NCBI RefSeq assembly: GCF_000612725.1 | Contig: NZ_HG964452.1 | Location: 488,911-552,910 of the forward strand | Origin: Mycolicibacterium austroafricanum | Lineage (GTDB): Bacteria; Actinomycetota; Actinomycetes; Mycobacteriales; Mycobacteriaceae | DNA: 64,000 nt | Direction of reading: 5' to 3' | Shown: positions 18,918 to 28,422 of the stretch, one piece after another | How positions within the stretch are numbered: position 1 is the first letter of the stretch | Layout of the letters: each line of letters begins with the position of its first letter | Notes under the pieces: generated by a model | Database searches by the model: none | Told to the model about the DNA's origin: nothing | Seen by the model: the letters and a program-made list of their open reading frames with translations, nothing else | Program-made: the position numbers and the translations under genes

Positions 18918-20485
18918 GCCGCGATCGCCTCCTCCCGACCACCGGCGCGGTGGGCGTTGACGTGTTCGGTCTTCTCCCATCCGCCCTGACCGCGCAGTTC
19001 CCGCCACACCGAGCGCACCGCCGCGGCGGCCAGCAGCAGCTGGTAGGGAAATGCGCCGAGCACCAAGCGGACCTGGTCCCACAGCCGGATCCTGATGCCG
19101 AACTCCTTGCCGAACTCGCCGAGGGCCGCCGCCTCCACCGCCACCGTGACCAGCGTCGGGGCCAGCGGCAGGAAAGACAGAAGCGTCAGCGGGACAGGCA
19201 CTTTGAGCACGAACATGCACGCGATAGCGATGGGTACCAGCGCGCCGGTGGCGGCCTGCAGGAACGGCATCGCGAGGGTGTAGCGCGCCAGCATCCGCTG
19301 CCGTCTACTGGGCAGTTTGCGCCACTCACCCTTCCGGTAGACCTGCATGAAGCCCTGGTCCCAGCGGGTGCGCTGCTTGACCAGCGCCCGGAGCGAGCCG
19401 GGTGTCTCCTCACGCGTGACGACCTTGGGGTCGTAGGCGACCGCCACCCGCGCGCCCCGGGTCGACAGCCGCACCCCGATCTCGCAGTCTTCGGCCAGGC
19501 AGTCACGGTCCCAGCCACCGACCGACCGCAGCAGCGCGGTGCGGGCGAACACGGTGTTTCCGCCGAGCGGGATGAACCGCTGGTCGGCGTGGAAGTGCAG
19601 ACGGGACCGGAACCAGAAGTAGTACTCCAGGCAGTTGCGCAGCGACCACCAGCTGGTCTGGATGTTCATCAATTGCACGCCCGACTGCACGACGTCCGCC
19701 CGTGCTTCCTCGAACCGGGCCTCCACCAGTCGCAACAACCTCGGGTGGACCTCGTCCTCGGCGTCGAAGACCCCGACGATCTCACCCCGGCAGGTAGGAA
19801 GCGCGGTGTTGAGGGCCTTGGGCTTGTTCTTCGGGATGTTGGTGTCGATGACCACGCGCACGATCCGCGGGTGACGGGCAGCGGCGGCGCGTGCCACGTG
19901 TTCCGTCTCGGGGTCGTCGTGGCCGATGATCACGATCACCTCGTAGAGCGGATGATCCAGCCGGGCCAGCGCGTCGATGGTGTCACCGAGCACGTCCTGC
20001 TCGTGCCGGGCCGGCAGCAACAGCGAGAAGCCCTTCGGCCTGCCGGCAGAACGGCGACGAAAACCGGTGGAATGCAACGACTCCGGACTTCGCCACGCAT
20101 GCAGCATCCACCACAGCGTGGTCGCGGCGACGATGAACAGCAGCAGCGAGATCACCGTCATCACGATGTAGAGCAACCACTGCGGCCATCCTGCGGCGTC
20201 GTCCGGCCGTGGTGGCGGCGCAGGCGAGGCCTGCGCAGGCGCTCCGGTCGCGGACTGGACGCCGTCCGCCTGGGGCAGCGCGCCGCCGGAGGATCCCACG
20301 GCGCTGTCCGGTGGCGCGGGCGCCGGCGCTGCCGCCTCGGCGGCCACCGACGCGTCGGCCGGAACCGACGGCGGGGCACCGGACTGGTCACCGCCGGAGA
20401 AGAGGCGGCCTCCGAAAATCAGGAAGACGGCGAAAATCACCAGGACGGTTCCCAGTGCGACGCCGCCGCGAGTCATGCGGGGCAT
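18914..20485 (-). CDS. Cellulose-synthase-like family 2 glycosyltransferase
   Basis: A 523-residue membrane protein. One N-terminal helix and a Pro/Ala-rich spacer are followed by a helix near residue 115 and the GT2 core: FSLLLPARHEQ, GHDDPETEH, the metal-binding FDAEDEV, the acceptor-site CLAEDCEIG and the processivity motif QRTRW. Two more helices follow. These are hallmarks of processive synthases such as BcsA or CslA, but no PilZ domain is present. ATG at 20485 has AAGG 7 nt upstream. The polymer is unknown; GH8 downstream makes a beta-glucan the first guess. Confidence 0.85.
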   Translation of the reverse strand: MPRMTRGGVALGTVLVIFAVFLIFGGRLFSGGDQSGAPPSVPADASVAAEAAAPAPAPPDSAVGSSGGALPQADGVQSATGAPAQASPAPPPRPDDAAGWPQWLLYIVMTVISLLLFIVAATTLWWMLHAWRSPESLHSTGFRRRSAGRPKGFSLLLPARHEQDVLGDTIDALARLDHPLYEVIVIIGHDDPETEHVARAAAARHPRIVRVVIDTNIPKNKPKALNTALPTCRGEIVGVFDAEDEVHPRLLRLVEARFEEARADVVQSGVQLMNIQTSWWSLRNCLEYYFWFRSRLHFHADQRFIPLGGNTVFARTALLRSVGGWDRDCLAEDCEIGVRLSTRGARVAVAYDPKVVTREETPGSLRALVKQRTRWDQGFMQVYRKGEWRKLPSRRQRMLARYTLAMPFLQAATGALVPIAIACMFVLKVPVPLTLLSFLPLAPTLVTVAVEAAALGEFGKEFGIRIRLWDQVRLVLGAFPYQLLLAAAAVRSVWRELRGQGGWEKTEHVNAHRAGGREEAIAA

Positions 20486-20803
20486 GTCATTGCCTTACAA
20501 GCTTGGGCAACACCTGCTGCTACACCGTCGTGAAACCCAGGTGTCGCTGCGGAGTGCCGCCGGCACGGCAGGCACCACTGAACCGGCGGCTTTCGAACGA
20601 ATCGAAATCGCGTTATTGCAGTGTCCTTCGTCGCGGCTCTCCGTCGCGTTACGCCATCGAGCGTCACCGCAGGTCAAGCGGCCGCGCGCCGACGTCGGCG
20701 CCGTCTCGGTGAGCACCGGCGGGGCCGGTCACGGCGGCACTGCCGGGCGCCTGCACCCGGCCCCCCTTGCGGCCACGGATTGGAACACGTTCTAATTCTC
20801 GGT
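20486..20803. other. 318-bp divergent intergenic region
   Basis: It separates the GT2 cluster (minus) from an LLM gene (plus). Near the GT2 side a 7-bp inverted repeat ACACCTG/CAGGTGT (20510-20516, 20538-20544) could form a leader hairpin. Near the LLM side lies the KstR-type box. No convincing small gene or RNA was seen in the middle. Confidence 0.6.
20781..20794. promoter_or_regulatory. KstR-type operator upstream of LLM oxidoreductase
   Basis: TGGAACACGTTCTA fits the KstR consensus TnnAACnnGTTnnA at every fixed position. It ends 9 bp before the ATG at 20804, where repressor binding would block transcription start. KstR is the TetR-family repressor of cholesterol catabolism genes in mycobacteria. 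Confidence 0.82.
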
Positions 20804-21652
20804 ATGAACTATGGGTTGGTGCTGTTCACCTCGGACCGCGGGATCACACCGGCGGCGGCCGCCAAGCTGGCCGACGAGCACGGGTTCGAGACGTTCTACG
20901 TGCCCGAGCACACCCACATCCCGATCAAGCGCCAGGCCGCCCACCCCACCACCGGCGACGAATCGCTGCCCGATGACCGCTACATGCGCACCCTCGACCC
21001 GTGGGTCTCGCTGGGGACCGCCGCCGCGGTCACCTCGCGGGTGCGGTTGTCCACCGCGGTGGCGCTGCCCGTCGAACACGACCCGATCACGCTGGCCAAG
21101 TCCATCGCCACCCTCGACCATCTGTCCGGCGGCCGCGTCTCCCTCGGTGTCGGGTTCGGCTGGAACACCGACGAACTGGCCGACCACAACGTCCCACCCG
21201 GACGTCGCCGGACGATGTTGCGCGAGTACCTGGAGGCCATGCGCGCCCTGTGGACCCAGGAGGAGGCCGAATTCGACGGCGAGTTCGTCAAGTTCGGTCC
21301 GTCCTGGGCCTGGCCCAAGCCGGTGCAGGCCCACATTCCCGTTCTGGTCGGCGCCGCGGGCACCGAGAAGAACTTCAAGTGGATCGCCAAGTCCGCCGAC
21401 GGCTGGATCACCACCCCGCGCGACTTCACCATCGACGAGCCGGTCAAGCTGCTGCAGGACACCTGGGCCGCGGCGGGACGCGACGGCGCCCCTCAGATTG
21501 TGGCGCTGGACTTCAAGCCCGACCCCGAGAAGCTCGCCCACTGGCGCGAGATCGGTGTCACCGAAGTCCTGTTCGGCCTGCCGGACAAGTCCGAGGCCGA
21601 CGTGGCCGCCTATGTGGAACGCCTGGCCGGAAAGCTCGGCGCCCTGACCTGA
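20804..21652 (+). CDS. LLM-class F420-dependent oxidoreductase (Rv0953c-like)
   Basis: A 282-residue luciferase-like protein, close to the TIGR03619 type of probable F420-dependent oxidoreductases. Visible motifs include GLVLFTSDRGITP, FYVPEHTHIP, the LSGGRVSLGVGFGWN stretch and IPVLVGAAGTEKNFKW. It would use reduced F420 or flavin in the cytosol; the substrate is unknown. The KstR box just upstream suggests sterol or sterol side-chain metabolism. A lipoprotein gene follows after 20 bp, so the two may be co-transcribed. Equivalent to Rv0953c. Confidence 0.88.
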   Translation: MNYGLVLFTSDRGITPAAAAKLADEHGFETFYVPEHTHIPIKRQAAHPTTGDESLPDDRYMRTLDPWVSLGTAAAVTSRVRLSTAVALPVEHDPITLAKSIATLDHLSGGRVSLGVGFGWNTDELADHNVPPGRRRTMLREYLEAMRALWTQEEAEFDGEFVKFGPSWAWPKPVQAHIPVLVGAAGTEKNFKWIAKSADGWITTPRDFTIDEPVKLLQDTWAAAGRDGAPQIVALDFKPDPEKLAHWREIGVTEVLFGLPDKSEADVAAYVERLAGKLGALT

Positions 21653-21672
21653 TCTTTCGACGGAGATGCGCT

Positions 21673-22221
21673 ATGCGAGTCACGATCCCGCTCATCGCGC
21701 TGGCGACCGCGGCACTGGTCGCGGGATGCTCGATGGAGAAGCAACCCGCGCCGGCTTCCGTTAGCACGGAGACCGCTCCCCCGACGGACACTCCGCCCGC
21801 GGATCCGCCGCCCGGTGTCGACTTCCCCGATCTGTCCGGCTACACCGAGAGCTTCGACCAGTTCGAGCAGACCGATGTGCCTCGGGTGCAGGGTTTTTCG
21901 TTCTCCACGCCGAGCGGATTGATCTGCAGCAGCAACGCGTACCCGGAACCGCAGTTCGAATCGGTGAGCTGCCGCGGGCCCATCGCCGCGCAGGGTCCAG
22001 GACTCTGGGAGGTCACCACACTGTTCGGCCAGGCGGCGACGGTGGTCGCCGTCGTCGACGACGGTCTCCCCCGGGACACTCCGCCGGTGTTGCCGCCGTT
22101 CCACAAGGTGACCGCGAGCAAGGGCGCCGCCGAATGCGGGGTCGACGACGAGGGCACCGTCGCGTGCCGCATCGGCCAGGACGGGTTCGTGCTGACCCCG
22201 TCGTCGGTGGAACTGTTCTAG
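21673..22221 (+). CDS. Lipoprotein of unknown function
   Basis: A 182-residue protein with signal peptide MRVTIPLIALATAALVAGC, where LVAGC is a good lipobox. After a Thr/Pro-rich linker, a compact domain contains four cysteines (LICSS, SCRG, AECGV, VACRI), which could make two disulfides outside the membrane. ATG at 21673 follows GGAG at 21662-21665. It lies 20 bp after the KstR-box LLM gene and overlaps the convergent TLP1 gene by four bases at the stop (CTAG). No family was recognised beyond mycobacterial secreted proteins with similar spacing. Confidence 0.8.
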   Translation: MRVTIPLIALATAALVAGCSMEKQPAPASVSTETAPPTDTPPADPPPGVDFPDLSGYTESFDQFEQTDVPRVQGFSFSTPSGLICSSNAYPEPQFESVSCRGPIAAQGPGLWEVTTLFGQAATVVAVVDDGLPRDTPPVLPPFHKVTASKGAAECGVDDEGTVACRIGQDGFVLTPSSVELF

Positions 22222-23747
22222 CGCAGTACCGCCCGGTTGCCGTTGTCGGTCGGCGTGACGGTGATGTTGGCGCCCAGCGGGTCTGCCTCGGTCATCAGCG
22301 CCACCAGGTCGGCGTCTTCGCTGGTGGCCATGAACCGGGAACCGTCGGCGTCCAGCCGCCCGACGATGATCCCGGTGCGCACCGGCCAGTCGTGGCGCAC
22401 CGAGTACGTCTCGATCGTTGCAGCCCCTTCGGGTGACTTCGTCACCGCGACCCTGGGCCGCTCGGCCACCTCCGCGGTCAACTCCGCACTGCGCGACGTG
22501 CGCCAGCCGACCGGCTCGGTCGAATAGATACCGACGGAGTACTTGCTCATGATGCCGCCGTTGGCCCCGACGAAGCCGAATTGCCCTGGCCTGTCCCGCA
22601 TCTGGGCGACCGTTTCGGCGATGCCGTGCAGGGAGTAGCTGTTGCCGGGTCCGCCGAAATAGGGCAACCCTCCGGTCAGCGTCAGGCCGCGCGGGTCGTC
22701 GGCCGACAAGCCGAGTGCCTCACAGATGACGAACACCGGGAACGGGAAGCAGCTGTAGAGGTCGAAGGTGGCGATATCGTCGACACCGAGGCCGGCGACC
22801 CGCAGCGCTTCGTGAGCCGCCGCGACGGCCGCGGGACTCGCCCCGAGATCCACCCGCTCCAGCAGGGCCTGCTCGACGAGATCGGAGTGGCCGTGCAGGT
22901 ACACCCACTTCTCCTCGGGCACACCGAGTTTGCGCGCGGCCTCCACGGAGGTGAGCACCGCGGCCGCACCCTGGTTGACGGTGTCGCGCGCGACCAGGAA
23001 CCGCGGATACGGGTCACAGATCATCCGGTTCTCGCCGGTGACCGTCTCCACCTCTTCGACCGAGCGCTCGACCAGGGACGCCGAGAAGGGGTTCTTGGCA
23101 GCCACTTTCGACATGGGCGCGAAAAGCTCGGCCATCAGGTGGCGATACGGCCCGACGCCGAGACCGAGGCGGGAGCGCCTCGCGTTGTCCAGCAGTCCGT
23201 ACTGCACGGGGGCGCCGGTGAGCCCGTGGGTAACGGTGTATTCGTCGATGTAGTTGTAGATCTGGTGGCCGCGGTCCTCGAGCTGTCCGTCGACGTGCTC
23301 GGTGAAGTCCGGCTTGTCGTCCCTGCCCGCGAAGTATTTGGCCGTCGACCCGGGCTCCGAGCCCATGATCATCACGACGTCGGCGTCACCCGCGACGATC
23401 AGGTTGCCGGCCTCGGTGACGAGCTTCTGCGGGCCCTGCCCGCCGACGGGCTCGAGCACCACCCGCGCCGGGTCGCCGCCGACCCGCTTCATCACCGACC
23501 GCGGATAGTTGTTCGACTTCCCCAGCGTCGCCGGCATCGGGCCCGAGATCTCGAACTGCCGGAGGCCGAACACCGTGTCGATCGCGGCGGCCACCACGGC
23601 GGCGTCGGCGCCGGTGTCGACGAGCGCGGCCTGCACCGCGGCGGTCGCCAGTTCGACTGCCGACATGCCGCGATATGCGGGGTCGTCGATGCGCTCGGTG
23701 AACTGCCCCACGCCGACGATGACCGGCGTCCGTGGATCCACTGCCAT
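22218..23747 (-). CDS. Thiolase-like protein type 1 (TLP1), acetyl-CoA acetyltransferase homologue
   Basis: A 509-residue protein with a thiolase-fold body and an extra C-terminal domain of about 75 residues (TYSVRHDWPVRTGIIVGRL onward), the layout of mycobacterial TLP1. At the place of the usual nucleophilic Cys the sequence reads EPVGGQGPQKLV, so classical thiolysis is unlikely. LTLTGGLPYFGGPGNSYS is a conserved family motif. TLP1 proteins bind CoA-like ligands but have no firmly assigned reaction. A KstR-type box lies 34-47 bp upstream of the ATG, tying it to sterol metabolism. Confidence 0.85.
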   Translation of the reverse strand: MAVDPRTPVIVGVGQFTERIDDPAYRGMSAVELATAAVQAALVDTGADAAVVAAAIDTVFGLRQFEISGPMPATLGKSNNYPRSVMKRVGGDPARVVLEPVGGQGPQKLVTEAGNLIVAGDADVVMIMGSEPGSTAKYFAGRDDKPDFTEHVDGQLEDRGHQIYNYIDEYTVTHGLTGAPVQYGLLDNARRSRLGLGVGPYRHLMAELFAPMSKVAAKNPFSASLVERSVEEVETVTGENRMICDPYPRFLVARDTVNQGAAAVLTSVEAARKLGVPEEKWVYLHGHSDLVEQALLERVDLGASPAAVAAAHEALRVAGLGVDDIATFDLYSCFPFPVFVICEALGLSADDPRGLTLTGGLPYFGGPGNSYSLHGIAETVAQMRDRPGQFGFVGANGGIMSKYSVGIYSTEPVGWRTSRSAELTAEVAERPRVAVTKSPEGAATIETYSVRHDWPVRTGIIVGRLDADGSRFMATSEDADLVALMTEADPLGANITVTPTDNGNRAVLR

Positions 23748-23780
23748 GTACCCGTCCTCTCAGATACTTCGAAAGGCTAA

Positions 23781-23794
23781 TAGAACACGTTGCA
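23781..23794. promoter_or_regulatory. KstR-type operator upstream of TLP1
   Basis: TAGAACACGTTGCA satisfies TnnAACnnGTTnnA. It sits 34 bp before the TLP1 start on the minus strand and about 100 bp before the divergent ATPase gene. The distance suits repression of the TLP1 promoter. Confidence 0.8.
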
Positions 23795-23826
23795 GAAGTT
23801 CCACCCCCGGTCAGATACGACGACCA

Positions 23827-23867
23827 TGACGTACAACAGCTCTGATGTACATCTGTTTTGACGTACA
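23827..23867. promoter_or_regulatory. Three phased GTAC-centred motifs, candidate operator array
   Basis: TGACGTACA occurs at 23827-23835 and again at 23859-23867, with the perfect palindrome GATGTACATC at 23844-23853 between them. The GTAC cores start at 23831, 23847 and 23863, exactly 16 bp apart. This fits cooperative binding by a dimeric repressor just before the ATPase pair. The regulator is unknown; the wHTH of the second ATPase is one candidate. Confidence 0.6.
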
Positions 23868-23896
23868 CTCTGGTGGTGAACTGGGAACCGCGGCCC

Positions 23897-25027
23897 ATGT
23901 CCCTCGTCGTCGGCGGCGTCGTGCCCGTCGAGGACGTCGTCGGCAGGGTGCGGGAATCCAACGAGGTCCTCGCCTCGCTGCCGAACTCCGGCGCGGTCCT
24001 GGTCGGCGACCGCAGGCACGGCAAGACGTCCCTGGCCCGGCTGGTGCAGCGGATGGCGGCCGACAGCGGCGCCGTCGTCGTCTCGGTCAGCGCCGAACGC
24101 GAGACCTACGCCGAGTTCGTCGCCGCGTTGATCTCCGAACTGGCCCGCCTCGACCCGGCATGGGCCCAGGAACTCGCCCGGATCCGCCTCACCCTGACCG
24201 CGGGACCCGTCCGGCTGGAACGGGACAGCCGCGCCGCGGCGACCCTCGACGACCTGCTCGACCGTGCCGTCCGGCGGGCAGGCAGCCGCATCCTGGCGCT
24301 GTTCATCGACGAGGTCAGTGTGTTGGCACGCAATCTGGAGCGCGCCTCGCCCGGGTCCGGGGACACCTTCCTGCATCTGCTGCGCCGGGTCCGCCAGGAG
24401 AATCCGGGCCGGGTGGCCACGGTGCTCTCGGGGTCCATCGGCTTTCACCACGTGTCGGCCGACGCGCCCAGCACCGTCAACGACATCCCGAAGATCGCCG
24501 TCGGGCCCATTCGCTCCGACCATGCGACCTACCTCGCCGAGTGCCTGCTGCTGGGCAGCGGCGTCCCGACCACCGACCGGCACGAGGTCGCCGCGGCGAT
24601 CGCGGCGGCCGCCGAGAACGTGCCCTACTACATCCAGCACCTGGTGGCCGCGGCCCGCAAGTCGTGGCAGGACACCCAGGTGGCCCCGTATCCGGAGCTG
24701 ATCGACCTGCTGGTACTGGATGCCATCGAAAGCCCTTACGACCCTTGGGATCTGCGACACTACCGGGATCGGTTGCCGCACTACTACGGCGCCGACGCGC
24801 CCGCGATCGCCGGGTTGCTCGACATCTACGCCCACGCCGCAGGGCAGGTGGGCGTCGACACCGTGCTGATGCGTCTGCGCAGCGAGGGCAGCCCGATCGG
24901 TGACCGGGCACAGCTGGTGTCTTTCATCGAAAGGCTCACGCTGGACCACTATCTGGTGCGCACCGGCGACACCGATGGGTTCGCCTCTCCGCTGTTGCAG
25001 CGGGCATGGAAGGCCATGCGGCGGTGA
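23897..25027 (+). CDS. AAA/STAND-like ATPase, first of a coupled pair
   Basis: A 376-residue P-loop protein. Walker A is GDRRHGKTS near residue 37, and Walker B is LALFIDEVS. The text around it (VVGRVRESNEVL, TVLSGSIGFHHV, VPYYIQHLV) resembles archaeal-type ATPases and STAND NTPases. The C-terminal part has a winged-helix-like look (VDTVLMRLRSEG, LTLDHYLVRTGD). ATG at 23897 is chosen because TTG (23858) and GTG (23873/23876) starts run into the operator-like array. It ends in GTGA shared with the next gene. Function unknown; it has no counterpart at this place in M. tuberculosis. Confidence 0.75.
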   Translation: MSLVVGGVVPVEDVVGRVRESNEVLASLPNSGAVLVGDRRHGKTSLARLVQRMAADSGAVVVSVSAERETYAEFVAALISELARLDPAWAQELARIRLTLTAGPVRLERDSRAAATLDDLLDRAVRRAGSRILALFIDEVSVLARNLERASPGSGDTFLHLLRRVRQENPGRVATVLSGSIGFHHVSADAPSTVNDIPKIAVGPIRSDHATYLAECLLLGSGVPTTDRHEVAAAIAAAAENVPYYIQHLVAAARKSWQDTQVAPYPELIDLLVLDAIESPYDPWDLRHYRDRLPHYYGADAPAIAGLLDIYAHAAGQVGVDTVLMRLRSEGSPIGDRAQLVSFIERLTLDHYLVRTGDTDGFASPLLQRAWKAMRR

Positions 25028-26115
25028 CCCGGCCCGCACTGTTCACCCCGTCGGCGTCGGACACCGCCGCGCTGGAAGCCCTGACCGTCGGACGCACCGA
25101 CCTGCTGGACACGTTGACCCAGCGCATCCGATCATCGGCGCGCGACGGCTCCCGGCCCCATACGCTACTGGTGGCGCCCCGCGGGGCGGGCAAGACACAT
25201 ACGCTGCGTGTCGTTCTCGGCCGCACGCTTTCCGATGCGGCAACAGCGAGACATGTTCTGCCGGTGATGGTTTCGGAGGATTCGCTGGCGATCGGCTCCT
25301 ATGCCGACCTGCTCGTCGAGGCGGCGCGCGCGATCGGGCCGCAGGTGGCCGAGCAGGCACGGCAGCTGCGCCGCGCGCGGGACCCGGTGGGCATCGAAGC
25401 GGCAATCATCGAGGCCGCCGCGGGCAGGATGATCCTGCTGGCGATCGAGAACCTGGACCGCGTGTTCGACGCCATCGGCGCGACAGGGCAGGGCAGCCTG
25501 CGGGCGTGGGTCGAAACCTCGACGACCGTACTGGTTCTCGGGACATCGCCGGAGCTGTTTCCCGGTGTCTCGTCGCGGGAGTACCCGTGGTACGGCTCGT
25601 TCATGATCGAGACGTTGCCGGAGCTGACGGCGCAGGACGCCGGCGAATTGCTGCGCGGCGCGGCGCGGCGACGCGGTGACACCGACTTCCACAGGTTCCT
25701 CCAGTCCCCGGACGGCCGGGCCCGGGTCGCGGCCGTGCACAAGATCATCGGCAGCACCCCACGGATGTGGCATCTGCTCGCCGAATGCGCCGACGCGCCC
25801 AGCCTCGACGCGGTCACGCCCGCCGTCAACGCCCTGCTCGACCGTCTCGCACCGCAATACCAGCAGCGGCTGTGGCAGCTGCCCGCGGGCGAACAGCGTC
25901 TGGTCGTCGAGCTGGCCCGGGGTTCGGAACCCCGTTCGGTGTCCGAACTCGCCGAGGCCGTGGGGGTTTCGAATCAATCCGCGTCGGCGGCACTCGGGCG
26001 GCTGGCCGCCGAGGGCTGGGTGACGTCGTCGAAGGCCGCCGGTGATCGGCGCACGTCCTGGTACGACCTCACCGACCCGCTGCTGCGCAGCTACCTGCAG
26101 TACCGCGGCGGCTGA
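25024..26115 (+). CDS. AAA ATPase with C-terminal MarR-like winged helix, second of a coupled pair
   Basis: A 363-residue protein. Walker A is APRGAGKTHT, Walker B is ILLAIENLD. The C-terminal third is a clear winged helix (SVSELAEAVGVSNQSASAALGRLAAEGWV). GTG at 25024 overlaps the first ATPase stop (GTGA); ATG at 25006 would extend it by six residues. Two dissimilar ATPases, one with a DNA-binding tail, encoded as a tight pair suggest a nucleotide-switched regulator or a defence-like module. Both readings are inference. No nuclease, protease or toxin domain is seen next to them. Confidence 0.75.
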   Translation: MTRPALFTPSASDTAALEALTVGRTDLLDTLTQRIRSSARDGSRPHTLLVAPRGAGKTHTLRVVLGRTLSDAATARHVLPVMVSEDSLAIGSYADLLVEAARAIGPQVAEQARQLRRARDPVGIEAAIIEAAAGRMILLAIENLDRVFDAIGATGQGSLRAWVETSTTVLVLGTSPELFPGVSSREYPWYGSFMIETLPELTAQDAGELLRGAARRRGDTDFHRFLQSPDGRARVAAVHKIIGSTPRMWHLLAECADAPSLDAVTPAVNALLDRLAPQYQQRLWQLPAGEQRLVVELARGSEPRSVSELAEAVGVSNQSASAALGRLAAEGWVTSSKAAGDRRTSWYDLTDPLLRSYLQYRGG

Positions 26116-26122
26116 GATACAG

Positions 26123-26184
26123 CGCGAGCGCGCGCGTCTGTACGGGTTGCGACGGTGTGTCGCGTACAAACACGCGCGCTCGCG
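26123..26184. terminator. Nested long hairpin between convergent ATPase and sucD genes
   Basis: Outer arms CGCGAGCGCGCG(CG)T at 26123-26137 and ACGCGCGCTCGCG at 26172-26184 pair over 13 bp with a two-base bulge. Inside are TGTACG/CGTACA (26139-26144, 26163-26168) and GCGAC/GTCGC (26149-26153, 26159-26163). It fills the 96-bp gap between two converging genes, so it can serve both as a terminator. No U-tract follows, as is usual in mycobacteria. Confidence 0.72.
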
Positions 26185-26211
26185 GTGAGACGTGCGGTGT
26201 GGGTGCCTGGC

Positions 26212-27114
26212 TTACAACCCGGCGAGGATCTCGCGGGCCAGCTTGGCGGTCTCCGACGGGGTCTTGCCGACCTTCACACCGGCGGCCTCCAGGGCCTCCT
26301 TCTTGGCGGCCGCGGTGCCCGACGAGCCCGACACGATGGCGCCGGCGTGGCCCATGGTCTTGCCCTCCGGAGCGGTGAAGCCCGCGACGTAGCCGACGAC
26401 CGGCTTGGAGACGTTGGCCTTGATGTAGTCGGCCGCGCGCTCCTCGGCGTCGCCGCCGATCTCGCCGATCATCACGATGATCTTGGTCTCGGGGTCCTTC
26501 TCGAACGCCTCGATGGCGTCGATGTGGGTGGTGCCGATGACCGGGTCGCCGCCGATGCCGATGGCGGTGGAGAAGCCGAGATCCCGCAGCTCGTACATCA
26601 TCTGGTAGGTCAGCGTGCCCGACTTGGACACCAGGCCGATCGGGCCCTTGCCGGTGATGTTGTTCGGCGTGATGCCGACCAGCGACTCGCCGGGGGTGAT
26701 GATGCCCGGGCAGTTGGGGCCGATGATGCGGGTCTTCTGCCCCTTGTCGACGTTATAGGCCCACGCGTACGCGGTGTCCTGCACCGGGATGCCCTCGGTG
26801 ATGACCACCAGCAGCGGGATCTCGGCGTCGATGGCCTCGATGATGGCGTCCTTGGAGAACGCCGGCGGCACGAACGCGATCGACACGTCGGCGCCGGTCT
26901 CCTTCATCGCCTCGGCGACCGAGGCGAACACCGGGAGTTCGACCTCGTTGCCGTCCTTGTCTTCGTGCTTGACGGTCGTGCCGGCCTTGCGCGCGTTCAC
27001 GCCGCCCACGATCTGGGTGCCGGCCTTGAGCATCAGCTTGGTGTGCTTGGTGCCCTCGCCGCCGGTGATGCCCTGGACGATGACCTTGCTGTCCTTGTTC
27101 AGGAAGATAGACAT
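26212..27114 (-). CDS. sucD: Succinyl-CoA ligase alpha subunit
   Basis: A 300-residue TCA-cycle enzyme subunit that makes succinate and ATP/GTP from succinyl-CoA with SucC. The CoA-binding N-domain ([15 protein letters not shown]) is followed by the phospho-histidine motif [11 protein letters not shown] with the active His near residue 256. Length is normal. It lies 12 bp after sucC on the same strand, so the pair is one operon. ATG at 27114 has a good GGGAA ribosome site. Equivalent to Rv0952. Confidence 0.97.
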   Translation of the reverse strand: MSIFLNKDSKVIVQGITGGEGTKHTKLMLKAGTQIVGGVNARKAGTTVKHEDKDGNEVELPVFASVAEAMKETGADVSIAFVPPAFSKDAIIEAIDAEIPLLVVITEGIPVQDTAYAWAYNVDKGQKTRIIGPNCPGIITPGESLVGITPNNITGKGPIGLVSKSGTLTYQMMYELRDLGFSTAIGIGGDPVIGTTHIDAIEAFEKDPETKIIVMIGEIGGDAEERAADYIKANVSKPVVGYVAGFTAPEGKTMGHAGAIVSGSSGTAAAKKEALEAAGVKVGKTPSETAKLAREILAGL

Positions 27115-27126
27115 CTTGTTGTTCCC

Positions 27127-28290
<1,164 letters not shown>

Positions 28291-28395
28291 GGACTCCGGA
28301 ACATCCCTGTCTGTGAGCGGCTAGAAGTACGGCCCGACGGGCTCCGGGGAACTTTATCGACCCGAGCCGCGACCGTTGTCACCGCCTACCGTTCA

Positions 28396-28411
28396 TGTGG
28401 TCGATCTCACC
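28396..28411. promoter_or_regulatory. CRP-like site, weaker copy
   Basis: TGTGGTCGATCTCACC matches the CRP consensus TGTGAnnnnnnTCACA except at the fifth and last bases. Its centre is 27 bp from that of the stronger site at 28423-28438. Confidence 0.5.
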
Positions 28412-28422
28412 GCCGGCACCTC

